DNA of 64,000 nucleotides from Limisphaerales bacterium. Its GTDB lineage: Bacteria; Verrucomicrobiota; Verrucomicrobiia; Limisphaerales; SXTU01. Below, piece after piece: positions 31,484 to 40,832 of the stretch (positions are counted from its first letter, which is position 1; the number at the start of each line of letters is the position of its first letter). A model generated the notes under the pieces. It did not search any database. It saw only the letters and a program-made list of their open reading frames with translations, and was not told the origin of the DNA. The stretch lies in contig WRPG01000008.1 of the NCBI GenBank assembly GCA_009773355.1, positions 50,674 through 114,673 of the forward strand, given 5' to 3'. The position numbers and the translations under genes were made by a program.

Positions 31484-32911
31484 ATGCGCCATCTCACAAT
31501 CCTGCTGTTGTCCGCAGTGTTCGCGGGTCTTGTCCATGCCGCGCCGCCCAACGTCCTCGTCCTGTTCTCCGACGACCAGCGCGCCGACACCATTGCCGCG
31601 CTCGGCAACCCGCACATCCAGACACCGCATCTTGACTCGCTCGTGCGTGGTGGCACCGCTTTCACGCGTGCCTACTGCATGGGCGCGATGCAGGGCGCGG
31701 TGTGCGTGCCGTCGCGCGCGATGCTCATGAGCGGGCGCACGCTCTTCCGCGCGAAGGACAACCTGCAGGATCAAGGCACCTGGCCCGAGGCCTTCACGAA
31801 GGCCGGCTACGTGACCTTCATCACCGGCAAGTGGCACAACGGCGACGCCTCGGTGAGGCGTGCCTTCCAGTCGGGCAAGGCCGTCTTCCTCGGCGGCATG
31901 GGCTGGCCGTATGAACTGCCGCTGAAGGATCTGGTCGGCGGCCAGTTGGTGAATCCACGGGACAGCGGTGAGCACTCGGTGAAGGTCTTCGCGGACTGCG
32001 CCGCCGAGTTCATCACGTCGCGCACGAAAGCCCAGCCCGCGCAGCCGTGGCTTTGCTATGTGGCGTTCAATCTTCCTCACGACCCGCGCGTTGCGCCGGA
32101 GGATTTCCGCAAGCGCTACGACGACGCGAAGCTGCCGTTGCCCGCGAACTTCCTGCCGCAGCACCCGCTGGACATCGGCAGCATGGTGGGGCGCGACGAG
32201 TTGCTCGAGCGCTGGCCGCGCACGCCCGCGAACGTCCGCCGCCATCTTGGCGACTACTACGCCAGCATCACCTACCTCGACGCGCAGATCGGCCGCATCC
32301 TTGCCGCGCTTGATGCCAGCGGACAGCGCGACCGCACGCTCATCGTCTTCGCCAGCGACAGCGGACTGGCCATCGGCAGCCACGGGTTGTTCGGCAAGCA
32401 GAGCATCTACGAACACTCGATGCGCGCCCCGCTCATCTTCGCCGGGCCGGGAATTCCCAGGGCCACGCGTCGCGACGCCTTCGCCTTCCTGCTGGACATC
32501 TTCCCCACGCTTGGGGCGATGGCAGGCGTGTCCGGTCCCGACGGCAGCGAAGGCAAGAGCTTGGCGGGCGTCATCACCGGCAGGGAGCCACGCGTGCGGG
32601 ACGAAGTGTTCCTCGGTTACACGCAGACGCAACGCTCGCTTCGGGACGAACGCTGGAAACTACTTCGCTTCCCACAAATCAACGTGACGCAACTCTTCGA
32701 CCTCCAAGCCGATCCGCACGAGATCAAGAACCTCGCCGCGCAGCCTGAGCACAAGGAGCGCGTCGCCACGATGCTGGCGAAGCTGGAGAAGGCCCAGGCG
32801 ACTTGGGGCGACACGCTTCCACTCACCGCCGCCCAGCCCAAGCCCGCCGCCTTTCAGCCGCCGCAAGGGGAGAAGATGGAGGAGATGTTCCGCAAGAACC
32901 GGACCCGTTGA
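31484..32911 (+). CDS. Secreted formylglycine-dependent sulfatase
   Basis: 475-residue exported type I sulfatase, probably for sulfated polysaccharides. Signal peptide MRHLTILLLSAVFAGLVHA; metal-binding NVLVLFSDDQRADTIAAL; sulfatase motif CVPSRAMLMSGR (residues ~73-84), whose Cys is converted to formylglycine by an FGE-type enzyme; HLGDYYASITYLDAQIGRIL; and TLIVFASDSGLAIGSHGLFG (metal-binding Asp, here followed by Ser rather than the common Asn/His). The C-terminus carries the usual ELFDLQ-DP-E-NL-like LFDLQADPHEIKNLAAQPEH. The activating enzyme is not in this window. Confidence 0.92.
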   Translation: MRHLTILLLSAVFAGLVHAAPPNVLVLFSDDQRADTIAALGNPHIQTPHLDSLVRGGTAFTRAYCMGAMQGAVCVPSRAMLMSGRTLFRAKDNLQDQGTWPEAFTKAGYVTFITGKWHNGDASVRRAFQSGKAVFLGGMGWPYELPLKDLVGGQLVNPRDSGEHSVKVFADCAAEFITSRTKAQPAQPWLCYVAFNLPHDPRVAPEDFRKRYDDAKLPLPANFLPQHPLDIGSMVGRDELLERWPRTPANVRRHLGDYYASITYLDAQIGRILAALDASGQRDRTLIVFASDSGLAIGSHGLFGKQSIYEHSMRAPLIFAGPGIPRATRRDAFAFLLDIFPTLGAMAGVSGPDGSEGKSLAGVITGREPRVRDEVFLGYTQTQRSLRDERWKLLRFPQINVTQLFDLQADPHEIKNLAAQPEHKERVATMLAKLEKAQATWGDTLPLTAAQPKPAAFQPPQGEKMEEMFRKNRTR

Positions 32912-32959
32912 GGTGATTGAGGCAGCAGGCTTTGCCTCCCGGTCGGCGCGGAGCCGCAG

Positions 32960-32982
32960 GTGATGGGAAAAAAAGCCATCAC
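32960..32982 (+). terminator. Hairpin GTGATGG-N9-CCATCAC between convergent genes
   Basis: 7-bp stem with an A-rich loop, located between the ends of the sulfatase and aconitase genes. It is a plausible terminator for either strand, but without a clear T-run. Confidence 0.4.
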
Positions 32983-33037
32983 GAAAGGTGTCTCAGACAG
33001 ACAAGAGGCGGCGTCTGGAAAACCTAACGCGGCGCGC

Positions 33038-35812
33038 TCACGCCTTCGCCACGAGTTGCCGCAACACATACGGCAGGATGCCGCCGTGCTGGTAGTAGTC
33101 GATCTCGATGGGGGTATCGATGCGGCAGGCGACGACGATGTTCTCCACGGTGCCGTCTTTGCGCGTGATCTTGAGCGTGAGGTCTTGCTGGGGCTTGAGG
33201 TTCGCGTCGAGGCCGACGATGTCGTAGGTCTCGCTGCCGTCGAGCTTCAGGGTCTGCGCGGTGGTGCCTTCCTTGAATTGCAACGGGAGCACACCCATGC
33301 CGACGAGGTTTGAGCGATGGATGCGCTCGAAGCTCTGCGCGACGACGACTTTCACGCCGAGCAGGTTCGTGCCTTTCGCGGCCCAGTCGCGGCTGGAGCC
33401 GGTGCCGTATTCCTGTCCGGCCAGGATGATGAGCGGCGTGCCCATCGATTGATACGCCATCGAAGCGTCGTAAATACTCATCTCGGTTGGTTCGCCATAG
33501 AGGGGAACATCAACTCGTTTCGCATCACCGTGAGCACTTGTAGCCTGCCAAGTTGGATGAGTCGGGGGATAGAAGATTGTGTTTCCACCCTCTTTCCCGC
33601 CGAGGATCAGGTTCTTGATGCGCACATTGGCGAAGGTGCCGCGCGTCATGATGCGGTCGTTGCCGCGACGCGATCCGTAGCTGTTGAAGTCGGCGAACTC
33701 GACGCCGTTGTCGCCGAGGAATTTTCCGGCGGGCGAACTCTTCTTGATCGCGCCGGCGGGCGAGATGTGGTCGGTGGTCACGCTGTCGCCGAAGATGCCG
33801 AGGGCGCGCGCGCCGGTGATGGGCTTGATGCTACCGGGCTCCATGCCGAAGTTCGTGAAGAACGGCGGCTCCTGGATGTAGGTGCTCTGGCGGTCCCATT
33901 CATAGACGTTGCCGACGGTGGACGGGATCTCGTTCCACTTCGGATTCTGCGACGCGAAGTTCTTGTAGAGCTTCTGGAAAATCTCCGGCTTGAGCGACGA
34001 CTGCATGGCGTCGCGCACTTCCTGGAGCGTGGGCCAGAGGTCGGCGAGATAAACGGGTTCTCCGTCCTTGTCCTTGCCGAGCGGTTCGCAACTCAGGTCC
34101 AGATCCACGCGGCCCGCGAGCGCGAATGCGACGACGAGCGGCGGCGACATGAGGAAGTTCGCCTTGATGTTCTGATGCACGCGCGCCTCGAAGTTGCGGT
34201 TGCCCGAGAGCACGCTGGCGGTGATGAGATCGTTCTTCACCACGGCCTCCTCGATGTTCGCGTCGAGCGGGCCGGAGTTGCCGATGCACGTCGTGCAGCC
34301 GTAGCCGACGAGATTGAAGCGAAGCTTGTTGAGGTAAGGCGTGAGGCCGGTCTTCTTGAGGTAATCGGTGACGACGCGCGATCCAGGCGCTAGCGATGCC
34401 TTCACGGCGGGGTTCACCTTGAGACCTTTCTCAACCGCCTTCTTCGCGAGCAAACCGGCAGCGATCATCACGCTCGGGTTACTGGTGTTGGTGCAGCTCG
34501 TGATGGCGGCGATGAGCACGGAGCCGGTGCCGACAGTGGCTTTCTTCTTCGAAGCCATCTCAACCTTCACGGATTTCGAGAAGTCTTTACGCGTCTTGCC
34601 GAAGCCGTTCTCGGTGACCGGGCGTTGGAACGAGCTGAAGAATTCGCGGCGAAGGTTCGGCAGCTCGATGCGGTCCTGCGGACGTTTCGGGCCGGCGACG
34701 CTGGGCTTCACCGTGTTGAGATCGAGCTCGATGACCTGTGAGTAATCCACCTGGCCGGCCTGCGGAATGCCCCAGAGATTCTGCGCCTTGTAGTAGTTCT
34801 CATACATCTGGCAATGCGCCTCGCTGCGGCCGGTGGCGCGCAGGTAGTTGGTGCATTCCTCGTCGATGGGGAAGAAGCCCATCGTCGCGCCGTATTCAGG
34901 AGCCATGTTCGCGATGGTCGCGCGGTCCACGAGCGGGAGCGCGGCGGCGCCGGGTCCGAAGAACTCGACGAACTTGCCGACGACCTTCGCCTTGCGGAGC
35001 AGTTGCGTGACAGTGAGAGCGACGTCCGTGGCGGTGACACCTTCGCGGATCGCGCCGGTGAGATGAACGCCGACAACATCCGGAGTCAGGAAATAAACCG
35101 GCTGGCCGAGCATGCCCGCTTCGGCCTCGATGCCGCCCACGCCCCAGCCGACGATACCGAGGCCGTTGATCATCGTGGTGTGCGAGTCCGTGCCGACCAG
35201 CGTGTCGGGATAATAAACGCCGCCGGCGGAGAGCAAGCCCTTGGCGAGGTATTCGAGATTCACCTGATGCACGATGCCGATGCCGGGCGGGACGACCTTG
35301 AACGTGTCGAACGCCTGCATGCCCCATTTCAAAAACTGGTAGCGCTCGCGGTTGCGCTGAAACTCAATCTCAAGGTTCTTCGTGAAGGAATCCGCCGAGC
35401 CCGCCGCATCCACTTGCACCGAGTGATCGACGACGAGGTCCACCGGCACGAGCGGCTCGATGATCTTGGGATTCTTGCCGAGCTTGGCCACAGCCGAACG
35501 CATCGCCGCGAGGTCCACGAGCAGCGGCACGCCAGTGAAATCCTGCAACACGATGCGCGCAACGACGAAGGGAATTTCGGCGGTGCGCGTCTCGTTCGGC
35601 TTCCAGTTCGCGAGTTCCTTGACGTTCGCCTCGCTGACCTTCTTTTCGTCGTAGTTGCGAAGCACGGATTCCAGCACGATGCGGACGCTCACGGGCAGGC
35701 GCGAGATGGGGCCAACACCGGCGGCTTCCAGCGCGGGGAGCGAGTAGAACTGGCCCTGCTTGCCATTGCCGAGGTCGAAGGATTGAAGCGTGTTGAACAG
35801 GTTGTGGCTCAT
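33038..35812 (-). CDS. acnA: Aconitate hydratase A
   Basis: 924-residue [4Fe-4S] enzyme of the TCA cycle interconverting citrate and isocitrate. The AcnA/IRP class is shown by the N-terminus ([40 protein letters not shown]) and [20 protein letters not shown]. Cluster-binding cysteines are in [20 protein letters not shown] and [22 protein letters not shown]-terminal swivel domain contains [16 protein letters not shown] with substrate-binding Arg/Ser. Full length and undisturbed. It is a single-gene unit, divergent from the HARE-HTH gene. Confidence 0.97.
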   Translation of the reverse strand: MSHNLFNTLQSFDLGNGKQGQFYSLPALEAAGVGPISRLPVSVRIVLESVLRNYDEKKVSEANVKELANWKPNETRTAEIPFVVARIVLQDFTGVPLLVDLAAMRSAVAKLGKNPKIIEPLVPVDLVVDHSVQVDAAGSADSFTKNLEIEFQRNRERYQFLKWGMQAFDTFKVVPPGIGIVHQVNLEYLAKGLLSAGGVYYPDTLVGTDSHTTMINGLGIVGWGVGGIEAEAGMLGQPVYFLTPDVVGVHLTGAIREGVTATDVALTVTQLLRKAKVVGKFVEFFGPGAAALPLVDRATIANMAPEYGATMGFFPIDEECTNYLRATGRSEAHCQMYENYYKAQNLWGIPQAGQVDYSQVIELDLNTVKPSVAGPKRPQDRIELPNLRREFFSSFQRPVTENGFGKTRKDFSKSVKVEMASKKKATVGTGSVLIAAITSCTNTSNPSVMIAAGLLAKKAVEKGLKVNPAVKASLAPGSRVVTDYLKKTGLTPYLNKLRFNLVGYGCTTCIGNSGPLDANIEEAVVKNDLITASVLSGNRNFEARVHQNIKANFLMSPPLVVAFALAGRVDLDLSCEPLGKDKDGEPVYLADLWPTLQEVRDAMQSSLKPEIFQKLYKNFASQNPKWNEIPSTVGNVYEWDRQSTYIQEPPFFTNFGMEPGSIKPITGARALGIFGDSVTTDHISPAGAIKKSSPAGKFLGDNGVEFADFNSYGSRRGNDRIMTRGTFANVRIKNLILGGKEGGNTIFYPPTHPTWQATSAHGDAKRVDVPLYGEPTEMSIYDASMAYQSMGTPLIILAGQEYGTGSSRDWAAKGTNLLGVKVVVAQSFERIHRSNLVGMGVLPLQFKEGTTAQTLKLDGSETYDIVGLDANLKPQQDLTLKITRKDGTVENIVVACRIDTPIEIDYYQHGGILPYVLRQLVAKA

Positions 35813-35941
35813 AAAAATGTTGCGGTCAGCGGGAGAACGTCCCGCTCAGGCAGGCGAAAATGGGGATTGGCGGAGGGAGTGTCAAGTGGACGGCGTGTGA
35901 GACGGCTTGCCAGTCGAACGGCAACGCCATATAGGAAGCGC

Positions 35942-36313
35942 ATGAAACTGACCGATGTGAACAAATACGTTGCCTTGCGTGAGGCGCTCGCCAACGAAAA
36001 GACCGCCCTCGAAGCCCGGCTCGCGGCCATCAATGCCGCGCTGGAAGGCAAGGCCCCTGCCGTCGCCGCCAAACCCGGTCCAAAGCCGGGAGTCCGTCGC
36101 CGGGGCAAGCGCGCGAAGAACGAGATGTCCATGAAGGAGGCCGTCGTGAAAGCGCTCGCGGCCAAGCCCCTGTCGCGGACGGAACTGCTACAGGCAGTGT
36201 TGAAGCTCGGCTATAAGTTCACGGCCAAGAATCCCCTGAACTCCCTGAGCACGCTGCTTTACTCGGACAAGAGCATCAAGAACACCGACGGCAAGTTCGC
36301 CGTCGGCAAGTAG
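35942..36313 (+). CDS. HARE-HTH domain DNA-binding-like protein
   Basis: 123-residue basic protein. Residues ~8-38 form a short coiled coil (LREALANEKTALEARLAAIN). Residues ~45-60 are an AT-hook-like basic linker (KPGPKPGVRRRGKRAKN). The C-terminal ~60 residues form a winged helix of the HARE-HTH type (MKEAVVKALAAKPLSRTELL, then LGYKFTAKNPLNSLSTLLYS, then DKSIKNTDGKFAVGK). HARE-HTH domains occur in eukaryotic chromatin proteins (HB1, ASXL), RNA polymerase delta and restriction systems. This stand-alone form may be a nucleoid or transcription-associated protein. It is divergent from acnA across 129 bp. An ATG at 35942 is the sensible start. Confidence 0.8.
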   Translation: MKLTDVNKYVALREALANEKTALEARLAAINAALEGKAPAVAAKPGPKPGVRRRGKRAKNEMSMKEAVVKALAAKPLSRTELLQAVLKLGYKFTAKNPLNSLSTLLYSDKSIKNTDGKFAVGK

Positions 36314-36327
36314 CCCGCCGCAATCGA

Positions 36328-36410
36328 ACGGAGTGCTGGAGTGATGGAGTGGTGGAGCAGTGTTCGTGCTCCCGGCTTCACTCCAATGCTCCACCACTCC
36401 ATCACTCCGT
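36328..36410. repeat. Inverted heptad-like repeat (GGAGTGATGGAGTGG family)
   Basis: The left arm (36328-36359) and right arm (36387-36410) match inversely over about 24 bases (GGAGTGATGGAGTGGTGGAG and complement). It lies 10 bases upstream of the hisF start. Confidence 0.85.
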
Positions 36411-36419
36411 CTTCCAGCA

Positions 36420-37193
36420 ATGCTCGCCAAACGCGTCATCCCGTGCCTCGACGTCCACGACGGACAGGTCACGCGCGGCGTGCAGTTCGGGCGCGCGGAG
36501 GCGGGCGGCCTGCGCAACGTCGGCGACCCGGTCGAACTGGCGGTGCGCTACAACGACCAGGGCGCGGACGAGATGGTGTTCTTCGACATCACGGCCAGCG
36601 CGCACGGGCGCGCGAGCATGGTGGACGTGATTGAGCGCGCGGCGGACCAGTGCTTCATGCCGCTCACCGTCGGTGGTGGCATCCGCGTGTTGGAAGACAT
36701 GCAGACGATGCTGCGCGCCGGCGCGGACAAGGTGAGCATCAACTCCTCGGCGCTCGCGACGCCGGACCTCATCCGGCAGGGCGCGGAGAAGTTCGGCAGC
36801 CAATGCATCGTCGTCTCGATTGACTGCAAGCAGGTCGCGCCCGACCGCTGGGAAGTCTTCGCGAAGGGCGGGCGGCAGGCGACCGGTCTCGAAGCGGTCG
36901 AGTGGGCAAAGCGCGCCGTTGCCCTCGGCGCGGGAGAAATCGTCCTCAATTCCATTGACGCGGACGGCACCAAGGCGGGCTTCGACCTCGTCATCACCCG
37001 CCGTGTGAGCGAGTCGGTCGGGGTGCCGGTGGTTGCCAGCGGTGGCGCGGGCAGCCTGAAGCACATGGCGGACGTGCTCCTCGAGGGCCGCGCCGATGCC
37101 GTGCTGGCCGCGAGCATTTTCCACTTCGGCACCCACACCGTGGGCGACGTGAAGCGCCACCTGGCCGGCCGGGGAATCCCTGTCCGGCTGTAG
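36420..37193 (+). CDS. hisF: Imidazole glycerol phosphate synthase cyclase subunit
   Basis: 257-residue TIM barrel of histidine biosynthesis that works with HisH glutaminase to make IGP and AICAR. The catalytic Asp11 is in [19 protein letters not shown]; the second catalytic Asp is in [19 protein letters not shown]. Phosphate-binding loops [13 protein letters not shown] and [13 protein letters not shown] are present. The ATG at 36420 is the true start; the longer open frame upstream derives from a hairpin repeat. HisH and other his genes are not nearby. Confidence 0.96.
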   Translation: MLAKRVIPCLDVHDGQVTRGVQFGRAEAGGLRNVGDPVELAVRYNDQGADEMVFFDITASAHGRASMVDVIERAADQCFMPLTVGGGIRVLEDMQTMLRAGADKVSINSSALATPDLIRQGAEKFGSQCIVVSIDCKQVAPDRWEVFAKGGRQATGLEAVEWAKRAVALGAGEIVLNSIDADGTKAGFDLVITRRVSESVGVPVVASGGAGSLKHMADVLLEGRADAVLAASIFHFGTHTVGDVKRHLAGRGIPVRL

Positions 37194-37291
37194 GCGGTGA
37201 CGGCGGGGAGGCGCTGACAGACGGAAATTCCTGCTGGCTGTCATCGGGGTATTGGTTACGCTGCGCCAAGCTGGCAGCAGACCAGCGCCAC

Positions 37292-38179
37292 ATGAAAAGT
37301 CACTTGCCCGCACTGCTCGTTGGATTGTGCGTCAGCGCACTTGCGGCCACCGCGCAGACCAGCTTCAAGCGCACTGACACCCCAGCGCGGACGGGGGTGC
37401 CCGCGCGCCCCCAGCCCCAGCCAGCGGCAAATCCTTTTCTGCCGGCCCCGGCCGCGCCATCCTTGCCGCCGCAGTCCATCCGCGTGCAGCCGAGGTCGTT
37501 CAATCTCGACACCGCGCTGGCCCGGTTGCTGGCGGACCTCAAGGCGGTCACGGCGGCGGGCGAGTTCGAGTTGAGCGTCACCAATGGCAGCAAGGTCGAA
37601 GTGACCCGTCTGCCGTTGATGTTCCACATGATGGAGGGACGTGTCCGGACGGAACTGGACCTTGGTTCGGTCCCGGTGAGCATCGAATCCAACGGGCCGT
37701 TCACCGCGTTGCGCGCCGCTGGCATCAACCGCGTCGTCACGCTCACCATGTCCGCCGTCAATTTCAGGCTCACGCACCAGCTTTTTCCCGACGCCAAGGC
37801 GTTCATCACCCAGCAGCTTCCTGACGAGGACATCCCCGCCCTCATCCGGCTGGAGAAAGTCTCGCTGGGCAAAGACCCCGCGACCGGCATGGAGAAGTTC
37901 CTCGGCACGCTCACCTACATCAACGGGGAAAAGCGTCAGGCCCGGCTATGGCAGACTGCCGCCGCCACGCCCCAGCTTGCGCAGGTCCAGTTCGATGTCG
38001 GCGACACCTTGATCACCGTCCGCTTTCGCTCCCTGCAGAGCCTCGCCGACGCGCGCACGCCCGCAGCCCTCGCCGGTGCCGCCGCGCTCTTCCAGATTCC
38101 CACCAACTACATCAAGCATTCCGACGTGGGGCAGATGCTGCAAATCTTCTCCGCCAGCCAGACGCGCGTCAGGCGGTGA
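37292..38179 (+). CDS. Secreted protein of unknown function
   Basis: 295-residue protein not recognised. A signal peptide (LPALLVGLCVSALAATAQ) is followed by a Pro/Ala-rich linker (residues ~30-65). A globular domain (~66-295) contains mostly beta-type segments: a strand pair VTRLPLMFHMMEGRVRTELD, then VVTLTMSAVNFRLTHQLFPD, and LGTLTYINGEKRQARLWQTA. The domain layout resembles periplasmic DUF4412-like or LolA-type outer-surface proteins, but I cannot confirm a family. It stands alone between hisF and an aminotransferase gene, same strand. Confidence 0.75.
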   Translation: MKSHLPALLVGLCVSALAATAQTSFKRTDTPARTGVPARPQPQPAANPFLPAPAAPSLPPQSIRVQPRSFNLDTALARLLADLKAVTAAGEFELSVTNGSKVEVTRLPLMFHMMEGRVRTELDLGSVPVSIESNGPFTALRAAGINRVVTLTMSAVNFRLTHQLFPDAKAFITQQLPDEDIPALIRLEKVSLGKDPATGMEKFLGTLTYINGEKRQARLWQTAAATPQLAQVQFDVGDTLITVRFRSLQSLADARTPAALAGAAALFQIPTNYIKHSDVGQMLQIFSASQTRVRR

Positions 38180-38248
38180 AGCCCGCCGCACGCTTTTGGT
38201 GTTTCCAAACCCGCCGGCTTCCGCTTGAGTCTCGCGCCTGCGAACGTC

Positions 38249-39433
38249 ATGGCAACTCCGTTTCAACCCCAGGCTTTCATCGCCCGCAGCGTGGCCGGCA
38301 TCCCACGCTCGGGCATCCGTGAGTTTTTCGACATCGTCCAGAGCCAGAAGGACGTGATCTCCCTTGGCGTGGGCGAGCCGGACTTCGTCACGCCCTGGCA
38401 CATCCGCGAGGCCGCCATCTACGCGCTCGAACGCGGCAAGACGACCTACACCTCGAACCTCGGCCTGCTCAAGCTCCGCGAGGCCATCGCCGCGCATCTC
38501 GCGCCGCGCTTCGGTGTCCGCTACGATCCGAAGACGCAAATCCTCATCGCCGTCGGCGTGAGCGAGGCGCTGGACATCGCCCTGCGCGCGCTCATCAATC
38601 CCGGCGACGAGGTCATCTACCACGAGCCGTGCTACGTGAGCTATTCGCCCAGCATCGCGATGGCCCACGGCGTTCCCGTCGCGGTGAGTTGCAAGGCGGA
38701 GGACGACTTCGCCGTCCGCGCCGAGGCGATTGAGCAGGCCATCACGCCCAAAACCAAGGCGCTGATGCTCAACTTCCCGACGAACCCGACCGGCGGCACG
38801 ATGACGCGTGCCGAGTTGGAGAAGATCGCCGCCGTGGTGCAGCGCCACAATCTCGTGGTGCTCACCGACGAGATTTACAGCGAGCTGACCTTCGAGGGCG
38901 AGCACGTCTCCATCGCGTCGCTGCCGGGCATGATCGAGCGCACCATCTTCCTGCATGGCTTCTCGAAGGCGTATGCGATGACCGGCTTCCGCATCGGCTA
39001 CGCGTGCGGCCCGGCGGAGCTGATCGAGGCGATGATGAAGATCCACCAATACTCGATGCTCTGCGCCAGCATCATCAGCCAGGAGGCGGCCATCGAGGCC
39101 ATCGAGCACGGCGAGCCGGACACCGCCGAAATGCGCGAGCAATACAAGCTGCGGCGCAACTTCATCGTGAAGGCCTTCAACGACATCGGCCTGCCGTGTC
39201 ACCTGCCGCGCGGCAGCTTCTACGCCTTCCCGTGCATCCGAAGCACCGGCCTCGGCTCGAAGGACTTTGCCTTCCGGCTGCTCCAGGAGGAAAAGGTCGC
39301 GTGTGTGCCCGGCGGCGCGTTCGGTCCGAGCGGTGAAGGCTACCTGCGCTGCTGCTTCGCCACGGCGATTGACCAGATTCAGGTCGCCACCGACCGCATC
39401 GCACGCTTTGTCGGCAAGGTGAAGCGCGGCTGA
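38249..39433 (+). CDS. PLP-dependent class I/II aminotransferase
   Basis: 394-residue fold-type I aminotransferase of the aspartate/aromatic (PatA/AspC-like) branch. Blocks: SLGVGEPDFVTPWHIREAA; YTSNLGLLKLREAIAAHL; the cofactor pocket LNFPTNPTGGTMTRAELEKI; VVLTDEIYSELTFEGEH; and the Schiff-base Lys in LHGFSKAYAMTGFRIGY (about residue 240). Arg near the C-terminus (LRCCFATA region) binds the carboxylate. The ATG at 38249 is used in place of a TTG 24 bases upstream. Substrate not assigned. It converges with moaE. Confidence 0.92.
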   Translation: MATPFQPQAFIARSVAGIPRSGIREFFDIVQSQKDVISLGVGEPDFVTPWHIREAAIYALERGKTTYTSNLGLLKLREAIAAHLAPRFGVRYDPKTQILIAVGVSEALDIALRALINPGDEVIYHEPCYVSYSPSIAMAHGVPVAVSCKAEDDFAVRAEAIEQAITPKTKALMLNFPTNPTGGTMTRAELEKIAAVVQRHNLVVLTDEIYSELTFEGEHVSIASLPGMIERTIFLHGFSKAYAMTGFRIGYACGPAELIEAMMKIHQYSMLCASIISQEAAIEAIEHGEPDTAEMREQYKLRRNFIVKAFNDIGLPCHLPRGSFYAFPCIRSTGLGSKDFAFRLLQEEKVACVPGGAFGPSGEGYLRCCFATAIDQIQVATDRIARFVGKVKRG

Positions 39434-39439
39434 ACGGTG

Positions 39440-39457
39440 GCAGGCGAGAGTGCCTGC
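39440..39457. terminator. GCAGGC-N6-GCCTGC hairpin
   Basis: A 6-bp stem between the convergent ends of the aminotransferase and moaE genes. No T-tract, so only a weak terminator candidate. Confidence 0.4.
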
Positions 39458-39467
39458 GACAGCGGCT

Positions 39468-39857
39468 TCACGGCTGCGGCTTCTTCCAAATCGGGACGAC
39501 GCGCTTCATCTCGTCAATGAGCCACTGGCACGCGACGAAGGCCTCGCCCCGGTGCGGCGCGACGACCTCCACCCACAGCGACTGCTCGTTGACCTGCACC
39601 ACGCCGATGCGGTGGACCAGTCGGACGGACTCCACCGGCCAGCGGCGCTCCAACTCGTCGAAGAGCTGATGGAACTGGTGCTCGGCCATCGGGCGGAAGC
39701 ACTCGTATTCGATAGCCGAGATGGGCTGCGCATCCTCGCTGCCGCGCACCACGCCGCTGAAATACACCGCCGCACCCATGCCGCTGGTCATGCGCCGGGC
39801 GGCGACGAGGGCAGACTCATCAATCGGGTCGGGGGAGATGGTGAGGGAGCGGTGCAA
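39468..39857 (-). CDS. moaE: Molybdopterin synthase catalytic subunit
   Basis: 129-residue MoaE, which transfers sulfur from MoaD thiocarboxylate to precursor Z. Conserved parts: MGAAVYFSGVVRGSED, LEYE-like AIEYECFRPMAEHQF, VHRIGVVQVNEQSLWVEVVA, HRGEAFVACQWLIDEMKRVV and the active-site PIWKK terminus. The likely start is TTG (39857); the first ATG would remove the conserved N-terminal strand. The start abuts a heptad repeat arm. It lies downstream of moaD in the order YfhO-like, hpt, moaD, moaE. Confidence 0.92.
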   Translation of the reverse strand: MHRSLTISPDPIDESALVAARRMTSGMGAAVYFSGVVRGSEDAQPISAIEYECFRPMAEHQFHQLFDELERRWPVESVRLVHRIGVVQVNEQSLWVEVVAPHRGEAFVACQWLIDEMKRVVPIWKKPQP

Positions 39858-39890
39858 GTGATCAGTAATCAGTGTTCAGTTCTCAGTGGG
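39858..39890. repeat. Single heptad arm (GTGTTCA family) between moaD and moaE
   Basis: Units gtgatca, gtaatca, gtgttca, gttctca, gtg. It is the same family as the two inverted copies inside PSD1. It fills almost all of the 36-base moaD-moaE gap. Confidence 0.8.
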
Positions 39891-39893
39891 CGA

Positions 39894-40139
39894 TCAGCCG
39901 CCCTGGACCGGTGGAAACAGGCTGACTTCGTCGCCGTCCTTGAGCACATGGTCGCGGTTCTGATACTCGACGCCGACGGCGATGAGGGTGGAGTTCTGCA
40001 TCGTCACGAGCTTGGGGAAGCGGGCGTGAAGGCGTTGGAGCAAGTCGCCAATCGTCGCGCCCGCCGGCAGTTCCTCGCTGGCCTGCGCGCAGCCGGCCAG
40101 TTCCTTGAAGTAGGACCAGAATTGGATGCGGATGGTCAT
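39894..40139 (-). CDS. moaD: Molybdopterin synthase sulfur-carrier subunit
   Basis: 81-residue ubiquitin-fold protein ending in Gly-Gly (FPPVQGG), the site of thiocarboxylation needed by MoaE. The start MTIRIQFWSYFKELAGCAQ and the motif GDEVSLFPPV are diagnostic. A repeat hairpin lies between it and hpt upstream; another arm lies between it and moaE. Confidence 0.92.
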   Translation of the reverse strand: MTIRIQFWSYFKELAGCAQASEELPAGATIGDLLQRLHARFPKLVTMQNSTLIAVGVEYQNRDHVLKDGDEVSLFPPVQGG

Positions 40140-40143
40140 GGAG

Positions 40144-40212
40144 ACGTAATGCGTAACGCGTAAAACGTAAGGGCCGTGGGTTCAGGTTACGTCTTACGCA
40201 TTACGTTTTACT
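40144..40212. repeat. Inverted heptad repeat (CGTAATG/CGTAAAA family) between hpt and moaD
   Basis: Left arm 40144-40171 (acgtaat, gcgtaac, gcgtaaa, acgtaag) and right arm 40187-40212 (ttacgtc, ttacgca, ttacgtt, ttact) fold back on each other. Bases 40208-40210 form the hpt stop codon. It is an empty version of the arms that flank S23 element 1. Confidence 0.9.
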
Positions 40213-40792
40213 TCCCATACATCTCCGGCTTGAGCACGCCCACGAACGGCAGGTTCCGGTAGCGCTCCGCGTAGTCGAGGCCGTAGCCGACGACGAAGAG
40301 GTCGGGGATCTCGAAGCCGGCGTAGTCGGCCTGCACGTCCTCAACGCGGCGGGCGGGCTTGTTGAGCAGCACGCAGGTCTTGATCTGCCGGGGCTGGAGC
40401 TGCTGGAGCTTGGCGATGACAGCGGTGAGCGTCTTGCCAGTGTCGAGGATGTCGTCCACGAGCAGCACGTCGCGCCCGCGGACGTCGAGGCGAAGCTCCT
40501 TGGTGAAGACCAGCTCGCGCGAGACGGTGCCGCTGCCGTAGCTGGAGACGCCCATGAAGTCCAGGCGCAGCGGCAGGTTCAGGCTGCGGATGAGGTCGGC
40601 GAGAAACATCACCGTGCCGTTGAGCAGCGAGACGACGACGAGATCGCGGCCGGCGAAGTCGTGTTCAATCCGCTTGGCCAGCTCGCGGACGCGGCGGTGG
40701 ATTTGGGTGCGGCTGATGAGGACGCACTCGATCTCCTTGCGCAGGCGCGGCGGAGCGCGGCGGACGAGGGAGAGCGGGGCGGGCTTTTTCAC
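40208..40792 (-). CDS. hpt: Hypoxanthine phosphoribosyltransferase
   Basis: 194-residue purine-salvage enzyme converting hypoxanthine/guanine plus PRPP to IMP/GMP. The PRPP-binding loop is VLLVDDILDTGKTLTAVIAK (residues ~109-128), with LLNGTVMFLADLIRSLN, MGVSSYGSGTVSR and the end motif DLFVVGYGLDYAERYRNLPFVGVL. The GTG at 40792 gives an N-terminal basic extension before the conserved VLISRTQIHRRVRELA; an internal GTG at that point is possible. Its stop codon is supplied by the outer end of a heptad repeat. Confidence 0.94.
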   Translation of the reverse strand: MKKPAPLSLVRRAPPRLRKEIECVLISRTQIHRRVRELAKRIEHDFAGRDLVVVSLLNGTVMFLADLIRSLNLPLRLDFMGVSSYGSGTVSRELVFTKELRLDVRGRDVLLVDDILDTGKTLTAVIAKLQQLQPRQIKTCVLLNKPARRVEDVQADYAGFEIPDLFVVGYGLDYAERYRNLPFVGVLKPEMYGK

Positions 40793-40832
40793 ACGCGGCG
40801 TTTCTGCCGGATTCGCCGGCTGGCGTCGAGTG

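Noticed and set aside
34814..36313. A long open frame on the plus strand running over the start of the aconitase gene into the HARE-HTH gene
   Set aside because: Its first ~375 codons are the antisense of acnA; only the last 123 residues (from ATG 35942) look like a real protein.
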